Positions 8,512 through 17,335 of a DNA stretch of 64,000 nt are shown here, in pieces; position 1 is the stretch's first letter, and each line of letters starts with the position of its first letter. The stretch spans positions 49,940 through 113,939 of the forward strand of contig JABFXY010000045.1 of assembly GCA_013361525.1 (NCBI GenBank), written 5' to 3'. A program made the translations under genes and the position numbers. The DNA comes from Polyangiaceae bacterium. GTDB taxonomy: Bacteria > Myxococcota_A > Polyangia > Polyangiales > Polyangiaceae. The notes beneath the pieces are model-generated. The model was given only the letters and a program-made list of their open reading frames with translations, was not told the DNA's origin and did no database searches.

Positions 8512-10197
8512 CTATGAGGAAGCGGCGTTCCGCGAAGCGGCTTCGAGGGCGGCGTCCTCGGCGGCGAAGGCCGCGTCGGTCTGATCCTGCCGCTCTTCCC
8601 AGGCGCGGACGATCCCTCGGGCGCGGCGAAAAGCAGAGCCGAGGGCCGCGAACCCCGTGCCGGCAAAGATCACCGACATGACGAAGCCCGCGGCAACGAC
8701 CTCTCCATTGGCGGAATGGTCGAGCAACACGAAGCCGAAAAGCGGAGACGCACACGCGAACGACAGCGTCGCGTCCGAGCCGCGGAGCGCGATCCCGAGC
8801 ACCAGCGCGATGATCCACGGCACGATCGCGAGCCCGCCGAGGATGACGCCGAAGACGATGCGCTGGCCGAAGAGGTTCGTGGAGCGCGCTCGAAGCCACG
8901 CTCCGAGGCCGATGACGAAGACGGTGAAGCCGCCGAAATAGCTGACGAAACGCGCGAACACGTCGAATCGGAGGCTCGTCGAGCCTCGCGGCAAGAACAT
9001 CTCGCGCACCAGGCCGCCGACCGAAACCAACGCGAGCGCGATCACCGTCGCGCCGAGCACGAGCTGAAACGTCGGCTCCATCCCAGGCCCGAGCCAGCGG
9101 CTGACGCGCCCGACGTTCGACCGGTCCCAGGCGTAACGCACCCGGCGAGACGGGGCGAGCGGCTCACCCATGAAGACGGACACGCAGAACAATACGAACA
9201 AGAGAAGAAGCGTGGTGTCGGCGACGAGTGCGATGAGGATCTGATCGCCCGTGATGAGCGGAATCATCGCCGAGAGCGCGGCGAGCACGAGCACGAGCGT
9301 CGTGCCGATGAACCACCGCTTCAGACCGCTCGACCGATCGTCGGTCGGCTCGGTGAGGTTTGCGACGGTCGATTCGTAGAGAAACCAAGCTGGCACCGCG
9401 ATGACGACGAACGGCACGACGAAGAGCAGCAACACGTATTCGACGCCGAGCTCACCGCGGACGTACGCCATCGGAAGCCACACCGGCGCGCCGGAAGGAA
9501 CACGCTCCCAAAGGCCGTGCACGGCCTGCCCGAGGCCCGGACCGAACGTGCCGAAGATGGTCGCGCTCGCCGGCACGGAGAGGAGCAACGTCACCATGAT
9601 CGCGCCGCGCGAGGTCGCGAGCTTCGAGCTGATGGCGAGCCCGAACGCGACGAACAGCGCCGAGAGCGCGAACAGATAGACGTAGCCGATCAACACCTCG
9701 AGGAAATCGACGCCGCCGAAGAGGAAGCAGAGCGCGCCCACCGGGGCGAGCATCACGACGTACGAGGCGATCGCGGTGAACGCGGAGAGGAATTTGCCGC
9801 GGGCGATCGTCTTCGGCGACATGCCGGTGAGGACGACGGCCTCCCACGTGCGACCTTCGCGCTCGGAGGCGATCGCGTTCGCGGCGACGGCGGGGCCGGC
9901 CCAGGCGACGACGAAAAACGCCAAGGAGAAGAAGGTGTGGAACAGCGCCTGTCCGACGGCGTCGGAGCGTTGCGTCTGCATGACGCTTCCGCCGACACCC
10001 GCGATGATCATCGTCGCGATGATCGTCAGGCTCATCAGCACGAACGGCGTTCGCGTGAGGCGCGCCGACTGACGCATCTCGCGCATCCAGATCGGGTTTG
10101 GTGCGCTGGAATGGCGCGCAATCGCCTGACGGAGCCGCTCGACCAGGCCGGTCGCCCCCTGCGCGGGCTCTGCCGTTGCGACGGGCTCGGCGCTCAT
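8512..10197 (-). CDS. ABC-2-type transporter permease
   Basis: 561 aa with about 12 hydrophobic segments. N-terminal residues 1-40 are cytoplasmic and contain the PIWMREMRQ stretch before the first helix, as in ABC-2 exporters. EREGRT before the TGM motif matches the conserved cytoplasmic ERE element of these permeases. The ATG overlaps the stop of the ATPase gene (ATGA), so the pair is co-translated. Substrate is unknown. The neighbouring MoxR cluster suggests a complex with the membrane proteins encoded upstream. The C-terminal 40 residues are a charged cytoplasmic tail. Confidence 0.88.
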   Translation of the reverse strand: MSAEPVATAEPAQGATGLVERLRQAIARHSSAPNPIWMREMRQSARLTRTPFVLMSLTIIATMIIAGVGGSVMQTQRSDAVGQALFHTFFSLAFFVVAWAGPAVAANAIASEREGRTWEAVVLTGMSPKTIARGKFLSAFTAIASYVVMLAPVGALCFLFGGVDFLEVLIGYVYLFALSALFVAFGLAISSKLATSRGAIMVTLLLSVPASATIFGTFGPGLGQAVHGLWERVPSGAPVWLPMAYVRGELGVEYVLLLFVVPFVVIAVPAWFLYESTVANLTEPTDDRSSGLKRWFIGTTLVLVLAALSAMIPLITGDQILIALVADTTLLLLFVLFCVSVFMGEPLAPSRRVRYAWDRSNVGRVSRWLGPGMEPTFQLVLGATVIALALVSVGGLVREMFLPRGSTSLRFDVFARFVSYFGGFTVFVIGLGAWLRARSTNLFGQRIVFGVILGGLAIVPWIIALVLGIALRGSDATLSFACASPLFGFVLLDHSANGEVVAAGFVMSVIFAGTGFAALGSAFRRARGIVRAWEERQDQTDAAFAAEDAALEAASRNAASS

Positions 10198-11198
10198 TGC
10201 ATCTCTCCGCGCGTCGCTTCGAGGAAGATTCGCTCGAGCTCGTTGCGCTCTTGCTCGACGCCGAGGATGCCGACGCCGGCGTGCACCAGGTGCGCAACGA
10301 TGTGCGCGACGACGCTCTCGGGGCCTTCGTACGTCGCGTAGACGTAGCCGCCCGCGAGCTCGACCTCGACCACCCCCGGCGCGGTCGACAGAGCGGCGGA
10401 CGCTGCTTCCGGCGCGCCGACCACGCGCAGCTTGACGCGCCTTCGCGGCGCCTGGGGCACGGCAACCGCTGCTGCAGATGCGCCGCCGATCTCGGGCGCA
10501 CCTTGCGGCGCACCGGCGCGGCGAGCCTCGAAGCGCGAGGCGATCTCCGCGATGGGCCCCGCGACGACCAGCTGCCCCCGCTCCAAAATCGCGACCGACG
10601 TGCACACGTCGGAGAGCTCGGTGAGGATGTGGCTCGACAGGAGGATCGTCTTTCCGAGGCCGCGCAGATCGAGGAGGAGATTTCGCATCTCGATGCGCGC
10701 GCGCGGATCCAGATCGCTCGCGGGCTCGTCGAGGATGAGGACCTTCGGGTCGTGAAGGAGGACGCGAGCGAGCTGCAGGCGCTGCTTCTGGCCCTTCGAC
10801 ATGGTGACGACGACCTTGTCGGAGATGCGGCCGAGGTCGGTGAGCTCGAGGACCGCGTCGACCACCGACGCCGGCGGAACGCGGTACGCCTCCGCGAAAA
10901 ACTCGAGGTATTCGCGCACCGTGACGCGCTCGTAGATGCCGGCGTGGTCGGGCATGTAGCCGATGCTGCGACGGACCGATTCGGGGTCGCGCATCACGTC
11001 GACGCCGTCGATCTCGACGCGCCCGGCGGTGGGCTCGAGGAGCGTCGCCATCACGCGGATCGTGGTCGTCTTGCCCGCCCCGTTCGGTCCGATGAAGCCG
11101 AAAATCTCGCCGCGACCGACGTCGAATGTCACGTCGCGAAGCACGTCGAACGCGCCGAACCGATGCCAGAGGTGACGAACACGGATCGCAGGCGTCAC
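10194..11198 (-). CDS. ABC transporter ATP-binding protein (exporter type)
   Basis: 334 aa. Walker A GPNGAGKT is at 37-44, a signature-like MSKGQ at 133-137 and Walker B VLILDEP at 153-159. The signature deviates from LSGGQ at its second and third positions, but the rest of the nucleotide-binding domain is intact. About 110 extra residues follow the usual domain and contain an Ala/Pro-rich stretch near 245-260; this may contact the permease or a regulator. The GTG start overlaps the upstream stop (GTGA), and the stop overlaps the permease ATG. Operon position between an unknown membrane protein and the permease suggests a MoxR-linked export complex. Confidence 0.92.
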   Translation of the reverse strand: MTPAIRVRHLWHRFGAFDVLRDVTFDVGRGEIFGFIGPNGAGKTTTIRVMATLLEPTAGRVEIDGVDVMRDPESVRRSIGYMPDHAGIYERVTVREYLEFFAEAYRVPPASVVDAVLELTDLGRISDKVVVTMSKGQKQRLQLARVLLHDPKVLILDEPASDLDPRARIEMRNLLLDLRGLGKTILLSSHILTELSDVCTSVAILERGQLVVAGPIAEIASRFEARRAGAPQGAPEIGGASAAAVAVPQAPRRRVKLRVVGAPEAASAALSTAPGVVEVELAGGYVYATYEGPESVVAHIVAHLVHAGVGILGVEQERNELERIFLEATRGEMQ

Positions 11199-13261
11199 GG
11201 CTGCGACCCTCCATAGCCGACGATGCGAAGTGCGACCCAGTCGCGATCGATGCGCACACCCGAGTCACGTTCGTCGTTCTCGCGCTCCGCGAGCGCGAGG
11301 ATCGTCGGGACGCCTTCGGGGAACCAATCGACGTCGGGTGGAGACGTTTGCTCGATGGCGGTCCACGCACCAGCTGGGCCGATGCCGTCGCCTTCGAAGG
11401 TCTGCGTCAGACGGTAGCCGTCGAGGCGGCTGCGTGGACGCGGGCCCATGGGGCTTGTGAGGTCACGTGCCCACGCGGTGAAGGCCGGGCTGCCTCGACC
11501 CATGTCGTTCGAGGTCACGCTGGCGCCGCTCGCGAGCTTTGCGTGATACCGAAACGAACCGTCGGGCAGGTGAACGACGAGTCCGAGCAGCTCCATGCCG
11601 GTGCGGTTGGTCACGACGATGTCCTCGCCGCCGGGGGATCGTTCGATGGAGAGTCCGGCGCCGAGCGACATCGTCCCTTCTTCGCGAAAGACGACGGTCT
11701 GAGAGGGCATCGCCTCGACGCCCTCCAGCCGAAGCGCGCCGGTCTCCGCGACGAGCTCGCGCCCACCTTCGGCGTCGGTGGCGACGTCGAGCATGCTCCC
11801 CGAGCCTTGGGTTCGTAGCGTGATCTTCTGCGCGAAGGCGGAGAAGAAGCCGCGGTAGATGCGCGCCGATCCGGTCGGCATCCCCGCCCCGGCCTCCACG
11901 AACGAGAGGCGATTCGATTGGCTCGAGACACCCTTCGACACGAAGCCGAAGAGCACCACGAGAAGGAATGCGCCGAGCGAGAAGAGCGGCAGCACCTTGA
12001 GCGCGTCGAGCGGCTTGTTCTTTCGTTTTGCGCGCTGAAAGGAGATCGGCCCGGCGACGATGGCGTACCCGCAGAGCAAAAGCGAAGCGAGCCCGATGCC
12101 CCAGCGCGCCGATCGGTTCGGATCGAGCAGCGCCACGATGGGACCGAACAAATCGTGCCGGTTCATCGGTCCGGCGTAGGTGCTCGGCTGCCGCAAACCG
12201 GCGCCCGGACGAACCGCGGACGCCTGCAATCGCACGTGCGCGCGGCGCGCGAGCTCCGCGAGGCGGACCGTCGTCCACGCGCTCGTCGCCGCGTCGGCCT
12301 CGTTCGGATCGAAGCCGAGCAGGACGACCTCGCCGAGACCATACGTGGCGGACGCGCCGAAGATCGACGGTTCTAGATTGCCGCCGGTGTACGACGTGAA
12401 CGCGACGACGTCGGGCGGACGATCCGGGATCACGCCGAGCTTCGCGATGTCTTTCGACGACAGCGACGGCTCGAACGGAGCGTGGTTGCGATCGTCCGTC
12501 GGTTGCGCGGTCGGGGTGGCGCCGACGAAATCGGCAAGGACGGGCAGCCTGAGATCTTCGACCTTGGTGACGGTCACCGCGAGCGTTCCGCCCGAGAGGA
12601 CGTGGCCGGCGAGCGCGCGAAGCTCGTCCTCCGGCAATGCCGCGAGCGTCGGCGCGGAGATGAACACCGCGCCCATGCCGTGCCATGCCGTCGTCGTCGT
12701 CGGCAACAGCGGTGCACCCGTCGTAGGATCGCTCCGCGCGACGCCGACGCTCAGGTTCGTTCCCCCGCCGGGAGGAGCGCCGGGTGATGGTGCCCCGATG
12801 CTCACGAGGCGGGACGAGCCCAGCGCGGCGTGGATGCGCGACGGTGACGTCACGTCGAAGAGCCGCACCGCCAGGTCGGTCTCGGCGTTGATCGGGCGCG
12901 TCATCACGACCTGCGATCCGATACGTATCTCGGCGAAAAGCGCGTAGCGCTCGGCGTTGACCGGCAGCTTCACGAGGGCGCGGCTCTTCGGCCCGGCGAC
13001 GAACTCGGCGCGGCCGATGACTTCGGTGTCGTTGTCGCCACGGCCGCGTACGACCAGCGCACCGACGAGCTGCACGTCGACGGGATTTTCGACGAGCGCG
13101 ACGACCTCGATCATCCCCGGAAGAAACGTCGACTCGGAGGGGCCGACGAGGACACTCAGCTCGAACGAGGGCTCGGCGGCGCGTGCCCTGCTCGACACGA
13201 AAACCGCCACGAACACGAGGAGCACCGCAAGCACCGCTCGGCGCCACGAGCCCGTCTTCAC
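11195..13261 (-). CDS. Large exported membrane protein of the MoxR/ABC operon, unknown function
   Basis: 688 aa, GTG start overlapping the MoxR stop (GTGA). A signal peptide covers residues 1-28. A beta-rich region (30-150) is followed by an alpha/beta region (about 150-345) that resembles GATase1-like domains of VWA-linked proteins. Two membrane helices lie near 388-405 and 425-445, and a beta-rich domain fills 455-688. No catalytic motif is obvious. It sits between MoxR and an ABC exporter pair with overlaps on both sides. I infer a periplasmic partner of that complex, comparable to proteins found beside gliding/auxiliary ABC exporters (GldG-like), but the assignment is uncertain. Confidence 0.75.
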   Translation of the reverse strand: MKTGSWRRAVLAVLLVFVAVFVSSRARAAEPSFELSVLVGPSESTFLPGMIEVVALVENPVDVQLVGALVVRGRGDNDTEVIGRAEFVAGPKSRALVKLPVNAERYALFAEIRIGSQVVMTRPINAETDLAVRLFDVTSPSRIHAALGSSRLVSIGAPSPGAPPGGGTNLSVGVARSDPTTGAPLLPTTTTAWHGMGAVFISAPTLAALPEDELRALAGHVLSGGTLAVTVTKVEDLRLPVLADFVGATPTAQPTDDRNHAPFEPSLSSKDIAKLGVIPDRPPDVVAFTSYTGGNLEPSIFGASATYGLGEVVLLGFDPNEADAATSAWTTVRLAELARRAHVRLQASAVRPGAGLRQPSTYAGPMNRHDLFGPIVALLDPNRSARWGIGLASLLLCGYAIVAGPISFQRAKRKNKPLDALKVLPLFSLGAFLLVVLFGFVSKGVSSQSNRLSFVEAGAGMPTGSARIYRGFFSAFAQKITLRTQGSGSMLDVATDAEGGRELVAETGALRLEGVEAMPSQTVVFREEGTMSLGAGLSIERSPGGEDIVVTNRTGMELLGLVVHLPDGSFRYHAKLASGASVTSNDMGRGSPAFTAWARDLTSPMGPRPRSRLDGYRLTQTFEGDGIGPAGAWTAIEQTSPPDVDWFPEGVPTILALAERENDERDSGVRIDRDWVALRIVGYGGSQP

Positions 13262-14280
13262 GAAGCCATCACCTTGGCGACACGCGCATCCACCGTCGGC
13301 ACGGCGTCGAGGAGAGCTCCGATCACGTCGTCGGTCGAAACACCGTCGGCCTCCCCCTCGAACGAGCGGATGAGCCGGTGCCGGAGCACCGGGCGCGCAA
13401 CGCGCGTGATGTCGGCGAAGCCTACGTTGGCGCGACCATCGAGGAGCGCGACCGCTTTGGCCGCGAGGACGAGCGACTGGGCGCCGCGCACGCCCGCGCC
13501 GAAACGAATCGCCTTCTTCACGAGCGCAGGCGCAGAGGCGTTCGCGGGATCGCTCGCGCTGACCAGACGCACCGCGAAGCGCATGATCGGCTCACCCACC
13601 GCGATGTCACGGCAGGTCGACTGCATCGCGACGAGCTGCTCGCGTGAGAGGACGGCTTCGGGTGTGGCGACGGCGTGGCCGGTCGTACGCTCGAGGATGC
13701 GCGTCATCTCGTCTTCGGACGGCGTCGGGACCACGATCTTCAACAGAAAGCGATCGAGCTGCGCCTCGGGCAGGGGGTACGTCCCTTCCATCTCGATCGG
13801 GTTTTCGGTCGCGAGGACGAAGAACGGCTCCTCGAGGACATGTCGGGTCCCGGCGATGGTGACCGCGTGCTCCTGCATCGCTTCCAGCAGCGCGCTCTGC
13901 GTCTTCGGGGTCGCGCGGTTGATCTCGTCGGCGAGCACGATCTGGCCGAAAATCGGCCCTTTGTGCAGGGTGAAGTGGCGACGGCCGTGCTCGTCGGTGA
14001 CGAGGACCGTGGTGCCCGTGACGTCGCTCGGCATCAGATCGGGCGTGAACTGAATGCGTGAAAACGGCAGCTCGAGACACTGCGCGAGCGTGCGAACGAG
14101 CAACGTCTTGCCGAGGCCGGGCGCCCCCTCGAGCAACACGTGCCCACCGGCGAGCAGACCCCACACGACCTGATCCACGACGTCGTGTTGACCGACGAGC
14201 ACCGTGCCGATCGCGGCGCGCAGGCGCCCGCTCGTGTCGCGTGCTTGTCGGAGTTGACCTTCGAGCTCGGACTCAGCCAT
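13258..14280 (-). CDS. MoxR family AAA+ ATPase
   Basis: 340 aa, the usual MoxR length. Walker A GAPGLGKT is at 52-59, Walker B IVLADEI at 114-120, and the MoxR-typical NRATPKTQSALLEAM follows. The C-terminal lid region contains RHRLIRSFEGE. MoxR ATPases act as chaperones that insert cofactors or activate substrate complexes containing VWA proteins. The gene lies second in the minus-strand operon, 30 bases after the coiled-coil protein gene, and overlaps the next gene. The DUF58 and BatA partners usually found adjacent are about 9 kb downstream. Confidence 0.93.
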   Translation of the reverse strand: MAESELEGQLRQARDTSGRLRAAIGTVLVGQHDVVDQVVWGLLAGGHVLLEGAPGLGKTLLVRTLAQCLELPFSRIQFTPDLMPSDVTGTTVLVTDEHGRRHFTLHKGPIFGQIVLADEINRATPKTQSALLEAMQEHAVTIAGTRHVLEEPFFVLATENPIEMEGTYPLPEAQLDRFLLKIVVPTPSEDEMTRILERTTGHAVATPEAVLSREQLVAMQSTCRDIAVGEPIMRFAVRLVSASDPANASAPALVKKAIRFGAGVRGAQSLVLAAKAVALLDGRANVGFADITRVARPVLRHRLIRSFEGEADGVSTDDVIGALLDAVPTVDARVAKVMAS

Positions 14281-14310
14281 GGGTTCGCGAAGGCATCGAG
14301 GGTAGGTGGC

Positions 14311-16086
14311 TCACGGCCGAAAGTAACGCCCGACTTGGTCGCGGTACTCCGCGGGAACGTCACTGCGCGACACCCCTTCGATCTCACCGGCAGCAGCGGA
14401 GCCCAGCGCACCAACGCCCTGCGTTCGCGCGGTTTCCCCGGCCGCGGCAGGCACACGTCCCACCCCGATCAGCTGCGAAGAACCGTTCGGATCGTTGCTC
14501 GGCCGCACGCGAGCTGACGCGATCGACGCGGCGACGGTCGGGGTCGGCGGCGCGGAGGTCGACTTGTTCGACGGTCCCTCTCGGTCACCCGAACCGGGCC
14601 CACCTGCAGGATCGCTCCCACCGCTGGGTTTCGCGATGGCACCCGTCGACGCCGTGCCAGGCTCATCCGCGCCGATTCCGAGCGCACCTTTCGCGGCGGC
14701 GAGCGCGGCCCGCGCGGCCGCTAGTTGCTCCTCTCGCTGTGCATCGGCCGACGGAGGTTGCTCTTTCGCAGCGTCCTTCAGCTGATCCGCGAGCTCCTTC
14801 AAGCCTTCGGCCGTCTCGAGCTTGCTCGCGAGCTCGGCGAGGCGGCGCGCGTCCTCCTCCGAGAGCGGCTTTCCATCGCGCGAACCGTTCGCGGCCTGCT
14901 GCTTCAGGTGCTCGGCGAGGGCTCTGCGCTCCTCCTCGGTCATGTTCGCGAGCGCCTTCTCCAGCGCTTCGGCGAGGCGCCGCTCGGCTTCCGGATTGCC
15001 GTGCTCGTTCATGCGCGTCTCGTCGAGCTTCGCCGAGTCCGGCATCTGGCTTTTCATCGCGTCGGAGAGCGCACGCAGGCCGCGTGCTCGTTTCTCCGCT
15101 TCCTCGAAGCGCTTCTTTTGCTCCTCGAGCGCGTGCGCGAGATCCTCGGCGCCTTCGGCGCGCGCGGCCTGGGCCGCCTTGTCGAGTGCGTCCTTCGCCG
15201 CGGCCCGCTTCGCGTCGTCCGCGCGGGTCGCGGCGGCGGCCGTTTCGGCATCGAAAGCGCGCGAATCACCGCTCGCGAGGGCCTGCTTCGCTTTGCGCAG
15301 CTCGGGCGTGTCGAGCGCGGCGAGCGCCGCCTCGAGGCCTGCTCGGCGATCGCCGCTCCTGTCCCTCGCGCTCTCCTCGGCGAGCGCGTCGCCGAGCTCC
15401 GCCATCTCCGACTGAAGCTCGCGTCGAGGCGCGCCCGCTTTCGCTCGATCGCGGAGCTTGCGCGCTCGCTCTGCGAGCGCATCGAAGCGCGTTCGCTCTT
15501 CTTCGTTGCGGGCCTTCGCGTTCTCGAGCGATTCGATGACGCGATCGAGCTCCGGCGTCTTTTCGAGCGTGACGACGTCGGTGCCGGGTGGCGCTTCGAC
15601 GGCGGCAGGTGCCGGCCGTGAGGGAACCAACGTTACCGCGACCGCCCCTGCGAGCGCGACCGGCGCGAGCAGGAGATGGCGCAGGAGCACGCGCGGGCGA
15701 GCTTGTCGTTCGGTGGCGTTCTGGAGCGCGACGGTCGCCCGATCGCGAACGAGCCCGGCTGCGGGCGCGGCCTCGTCGATCGCGACCGCGGTGCTGATGA
15801 CCTCGTCGGTCGCGAGCCGGCCATCCAAGAACAGCGCGACCTCCACGTCCGACAGGCGCCTGCGCCGTTGAACCGCGAGCGCCGCTGCACCACCGACGAC
15901 GACCCCCGCGACCGCGAGCGGCGCGCGGGCAGCATCTGCGCGCACGTACCAAGCAGCCGCGACGCAGGGAATGGACAGGGCCAGACCGAGCGCGACGCCG
16001 GTGAACGACGCGCGAAGCCCGAGCCTTCGACGCACGACCGCCGCACGGCGTCGAAAAGCTGCGTCGAAGTCGCTGGCGCGGGTCAC
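14311..16086 (-). CDS. Coiled-coil membrane protein of the MoxR operon (DUF4175-like)
   Basis: 591 aa, GTG start. Three hydrophobic segments (about 24-44, 53-70, 134-153) precede a long Ala/Glu/Lys/Arg-rich coiled coil (about 175-470). A low-complexity Gly/Ser/Pro tail ends in VPAEYRDQVGRYFRP. An N-terminal membrane part, a very long charged helix and an ending of the form P-EYR--V--YF are typical of DUF4175-like proteins found beside MoxR/DUF58/BatA genes. Function is unknown; it may be a membrane scaffold for the MoxR complex. It is the first gene of a five-gene cluster with MoxR, an unknown exported protein and the ABC pair. Confidence 0.78.
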   Translation of the reverse strand: MTRASDFDAAFRRRAAVVRRRLGLRASFTGVALGLALSIPCVAAAWYVRADAARAPLAVAGVVVGGAAALAVQRRRRLSDVEVALFLDGRLATDEVISTAVAIDEAAPAAGLVRDRATVALQNATERQARPRVLLRHLLLAPVALAGAVAVTLVPSRPAPAAVEAPPGTDVVTLEKTPELDRVIESLENAKARNEEERTRFDALAERARKLRDRAKAGAPRRELQSEMAELGDALAEESARDRSGDRRAGLEAALAALDTPELRKAKQALASGDSRAFDAETAAAATRADDAKRAAAKDALDKAAQAARAEGAEDLAHALEEQKKRFEEAEKRARGLRALSDAMKSQMPDSAKLDETRMNEHGNPEAERRLAEALEKALANMTEEERRALAEHLKQQAANGSRDGKPLSEEDARRLAELASKLETAEGLKELADQLKDAAKEQPPSADAQREEQLAAARAALAAAKGALGIGADEPGTASTGAIAKPSGGSDPAGGPGSGDREGPSNKSTSAPPTPTVAASIASARVRPSNDPNGSSQLIGVGRVPAAAGETARTQGVGALGSAAAGEIEGVSRSDVPAEYRDQVGRYFRP

Positions 16087-16126
16087 CGCGACAACCGTAG
16101 CACCCGGCGCGAACGTGACAGCCGCT

Positions 16127-16588
16127 CTACTCGCGGCGCCGGAAGGACCCGTCCATGATGAGGCTGCCGGTCGCGGCGTCGTGCGGCCGGAGCGCGCCGG
16201 CGAACCGGCGGGCCTCGTTGCGTTCCGTCAGGATCGCGCCGAAGCGCGGCGCGTTGTCGTTCAAGATGCGCCCGAGCTGCATCATCTGAACCGGATCGTC
16301 GAGGACGAGGAACGCGATGCGCTGCCCCGTCTTCTCCCACGCGGCGACGATGTCTCGGTACACGACCTCGATCTCCGGGCCGACTGCGCCGGGCACGCGC
16401 CGCAGATCGATCACCATGCCGACGACGCCCGTCTTCATCGTGAGGGCGCGCGCGTGCGTGAGCAGCTGCTCGGCGCTCTTCGCCTGCGCGCGCCGATCGA
16501 GGTCGGCCTGCTTGAAAAGGCGACACACGGCGACGTCTTCCTCGAGGTCGACGGTGAAGTTATCCCCGCTCGCGTACCGCGTCTCCAT
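16127..16588 (-). CDS. STAS/SpoIIAA-like small protein
   Basis: 153 aa, no signal peptide or membrane segment. After a beta-strand region it contains VVGMVIDLRRVPGAVGP, then IVAAWEKTGQRIAFLV and MMQLGRILND. Alternating strands and helices with DLR and a late small-residue turn resemble SpoIIAA-like/STAS folds found in many myxobacterial hypothetical proteins. A phosphorylatable Ser/Thr like that of anti-sigma antagonists is not evident. It might bind a membrane partner or a regulator. The gene is 40 bases downstream-adjacent to the coiled-coil gene on the same strand, so co-transcription with the MoxR operon is possible. Confidence 0.6.
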   Translation of the reverse strand: METRYASGDNFTVDLEEDVAVCRLFKQADLDRRAQAKSAEQLLTHARALTMKTGVVGMVIDLRRVPGAVGPEIEVVYRDIVAAWEKTGQRIAFLVLDDPVQMMQLGRILNDNAPRFGAILTERNEARRFAGALRPHDAATGSLIMDGSFRRRE

Positions 16589-16632
16589 CGCCTATCGGCA
16601 AAGAATCCCAGTCCGGCTTGCAAATAGCAACA

Positions 16633-16654
16633 GAGGCTAACATGCGAGGCTAAC
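16633..16654 (-). promoter_or_regulatory. Tandem 9-bp direct repeats upstream of the STAS-like gene
   Basis: GAGGCTAAC occurs at 16633-16641 and again at 16646-16654, a 13-base period. The gap lies between the duplicated-domain protein gene (stop 16676) and the STAS-like gene (start 16588). Possible regulator binding site; no other support. Confidence 0.3.
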
Positions 16655-16675
16655 GATCATTCGTCGGGCTCGGCG

Positions 16676-17335
16676 TCAGCGCCGAACCGCGAGGGAGACT
16701 TCGCCGATTTGAACGGTTGCCCCCGCTGCGGCAGCCCGCACCATTGACTCGATCTGCGACGTGAGCTGCGTATCGCGCTCCGCTCGTACGAAGTCGGGTG
16801 GGTCCAACAACACTACCCATTTCCGGAGGGAGCCGGTCGCGTCCGCGATCGGGGCGACCTCGAGCTCGCCTCGCTCCAGGATTTCGGCCGCCTCGATGCG
16901 ACCGTACGCCGTCGCGAGCGCGACGACGGCGGCGTGGACGCGCCCCGGCGTCGGCTCTTCTGGAGATACTGCCGGAGCGCTCCGATACGCCCGTCCCCAC
17001 GAGGCTTCCCGCGTCGGCGCCGGCAACCGCACGAACAGCGCGAGATCCAGCAGCTCGGTCTCGAAGGATCGCACCGCGATCGCGAACGAAGCTCGAACGA
17101 GGTCGACCGCGCGAGCTTCGCGGTGGAGCTCGACGTAGTCCTCGGCGTCGACCAAGAGGCCGATCCGCTGGGCGAGAACGCTTCGCTCTCCGATCTGCCA
17201 GGCTTCCGTCGTCGGACACAGCTCGACCTCGCCGCGCGCGACGATGCTCGCGAGCTCTTCGCGCCGTGATGCGCGCAGCAGTCGGACGACGGACTCGCGC
17301 AGCGCGAGCCGAGGGTCCCCCGCGCCGGCCGTCAT
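16676..17335 (-). CDS. Protein of two tandem copies of an unknown ~90-residue domain
   Basis: 219 aa, no signal peptide. Residues 11-104 and 132-218 look like two copies of the same unit. Each begins with an amphipathic helix, continues into RGEVELCP in copy 1 and RGELEVAP in copy 2, then LLVDAEDYVE in copy 1 and VLLDPPDFVR in copy 2, and ends in a beta-strand. I do not recognise the family. The ATG overlaps the slipin stop (ATGA), so it is translated together with the slipin and probably works at the membrane with it. The copies have diverged strongly. Confidence 0.72.
   Translation of the reverse strand: MTAGAGDPRLALRESVVRLLRASRREELASIVARGEVELCPTTEAWQIGERSVLAQRIGLLVDAEDYVELHREARAVDLVRASFAIAVRSFETELLDLALFVRLPAPTREASWGRAYRSAPAVSPEEPTPGRVHAAVVALATAYGRIEAAEILERGELEVAPIADATGSLRKWVVLLDPPDFVRAERDTQLTSQIESMVRAAAAGATVQIGEVSLAVRR

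Noticed and set aside
8716..10341. 541-codon plus-strand open frame
   Set aside because: Opposite the ABC permease, no recognisable domain, no ribosome-binding site, and typical shadow composition.
8512..11370. A single 952-codon minus-strand frame
   Set aside because: The upstream part runs out of frame through the ABC ATPase gene; the true permease begins at 10197 with an ATGA overlap of the ATPase stop.
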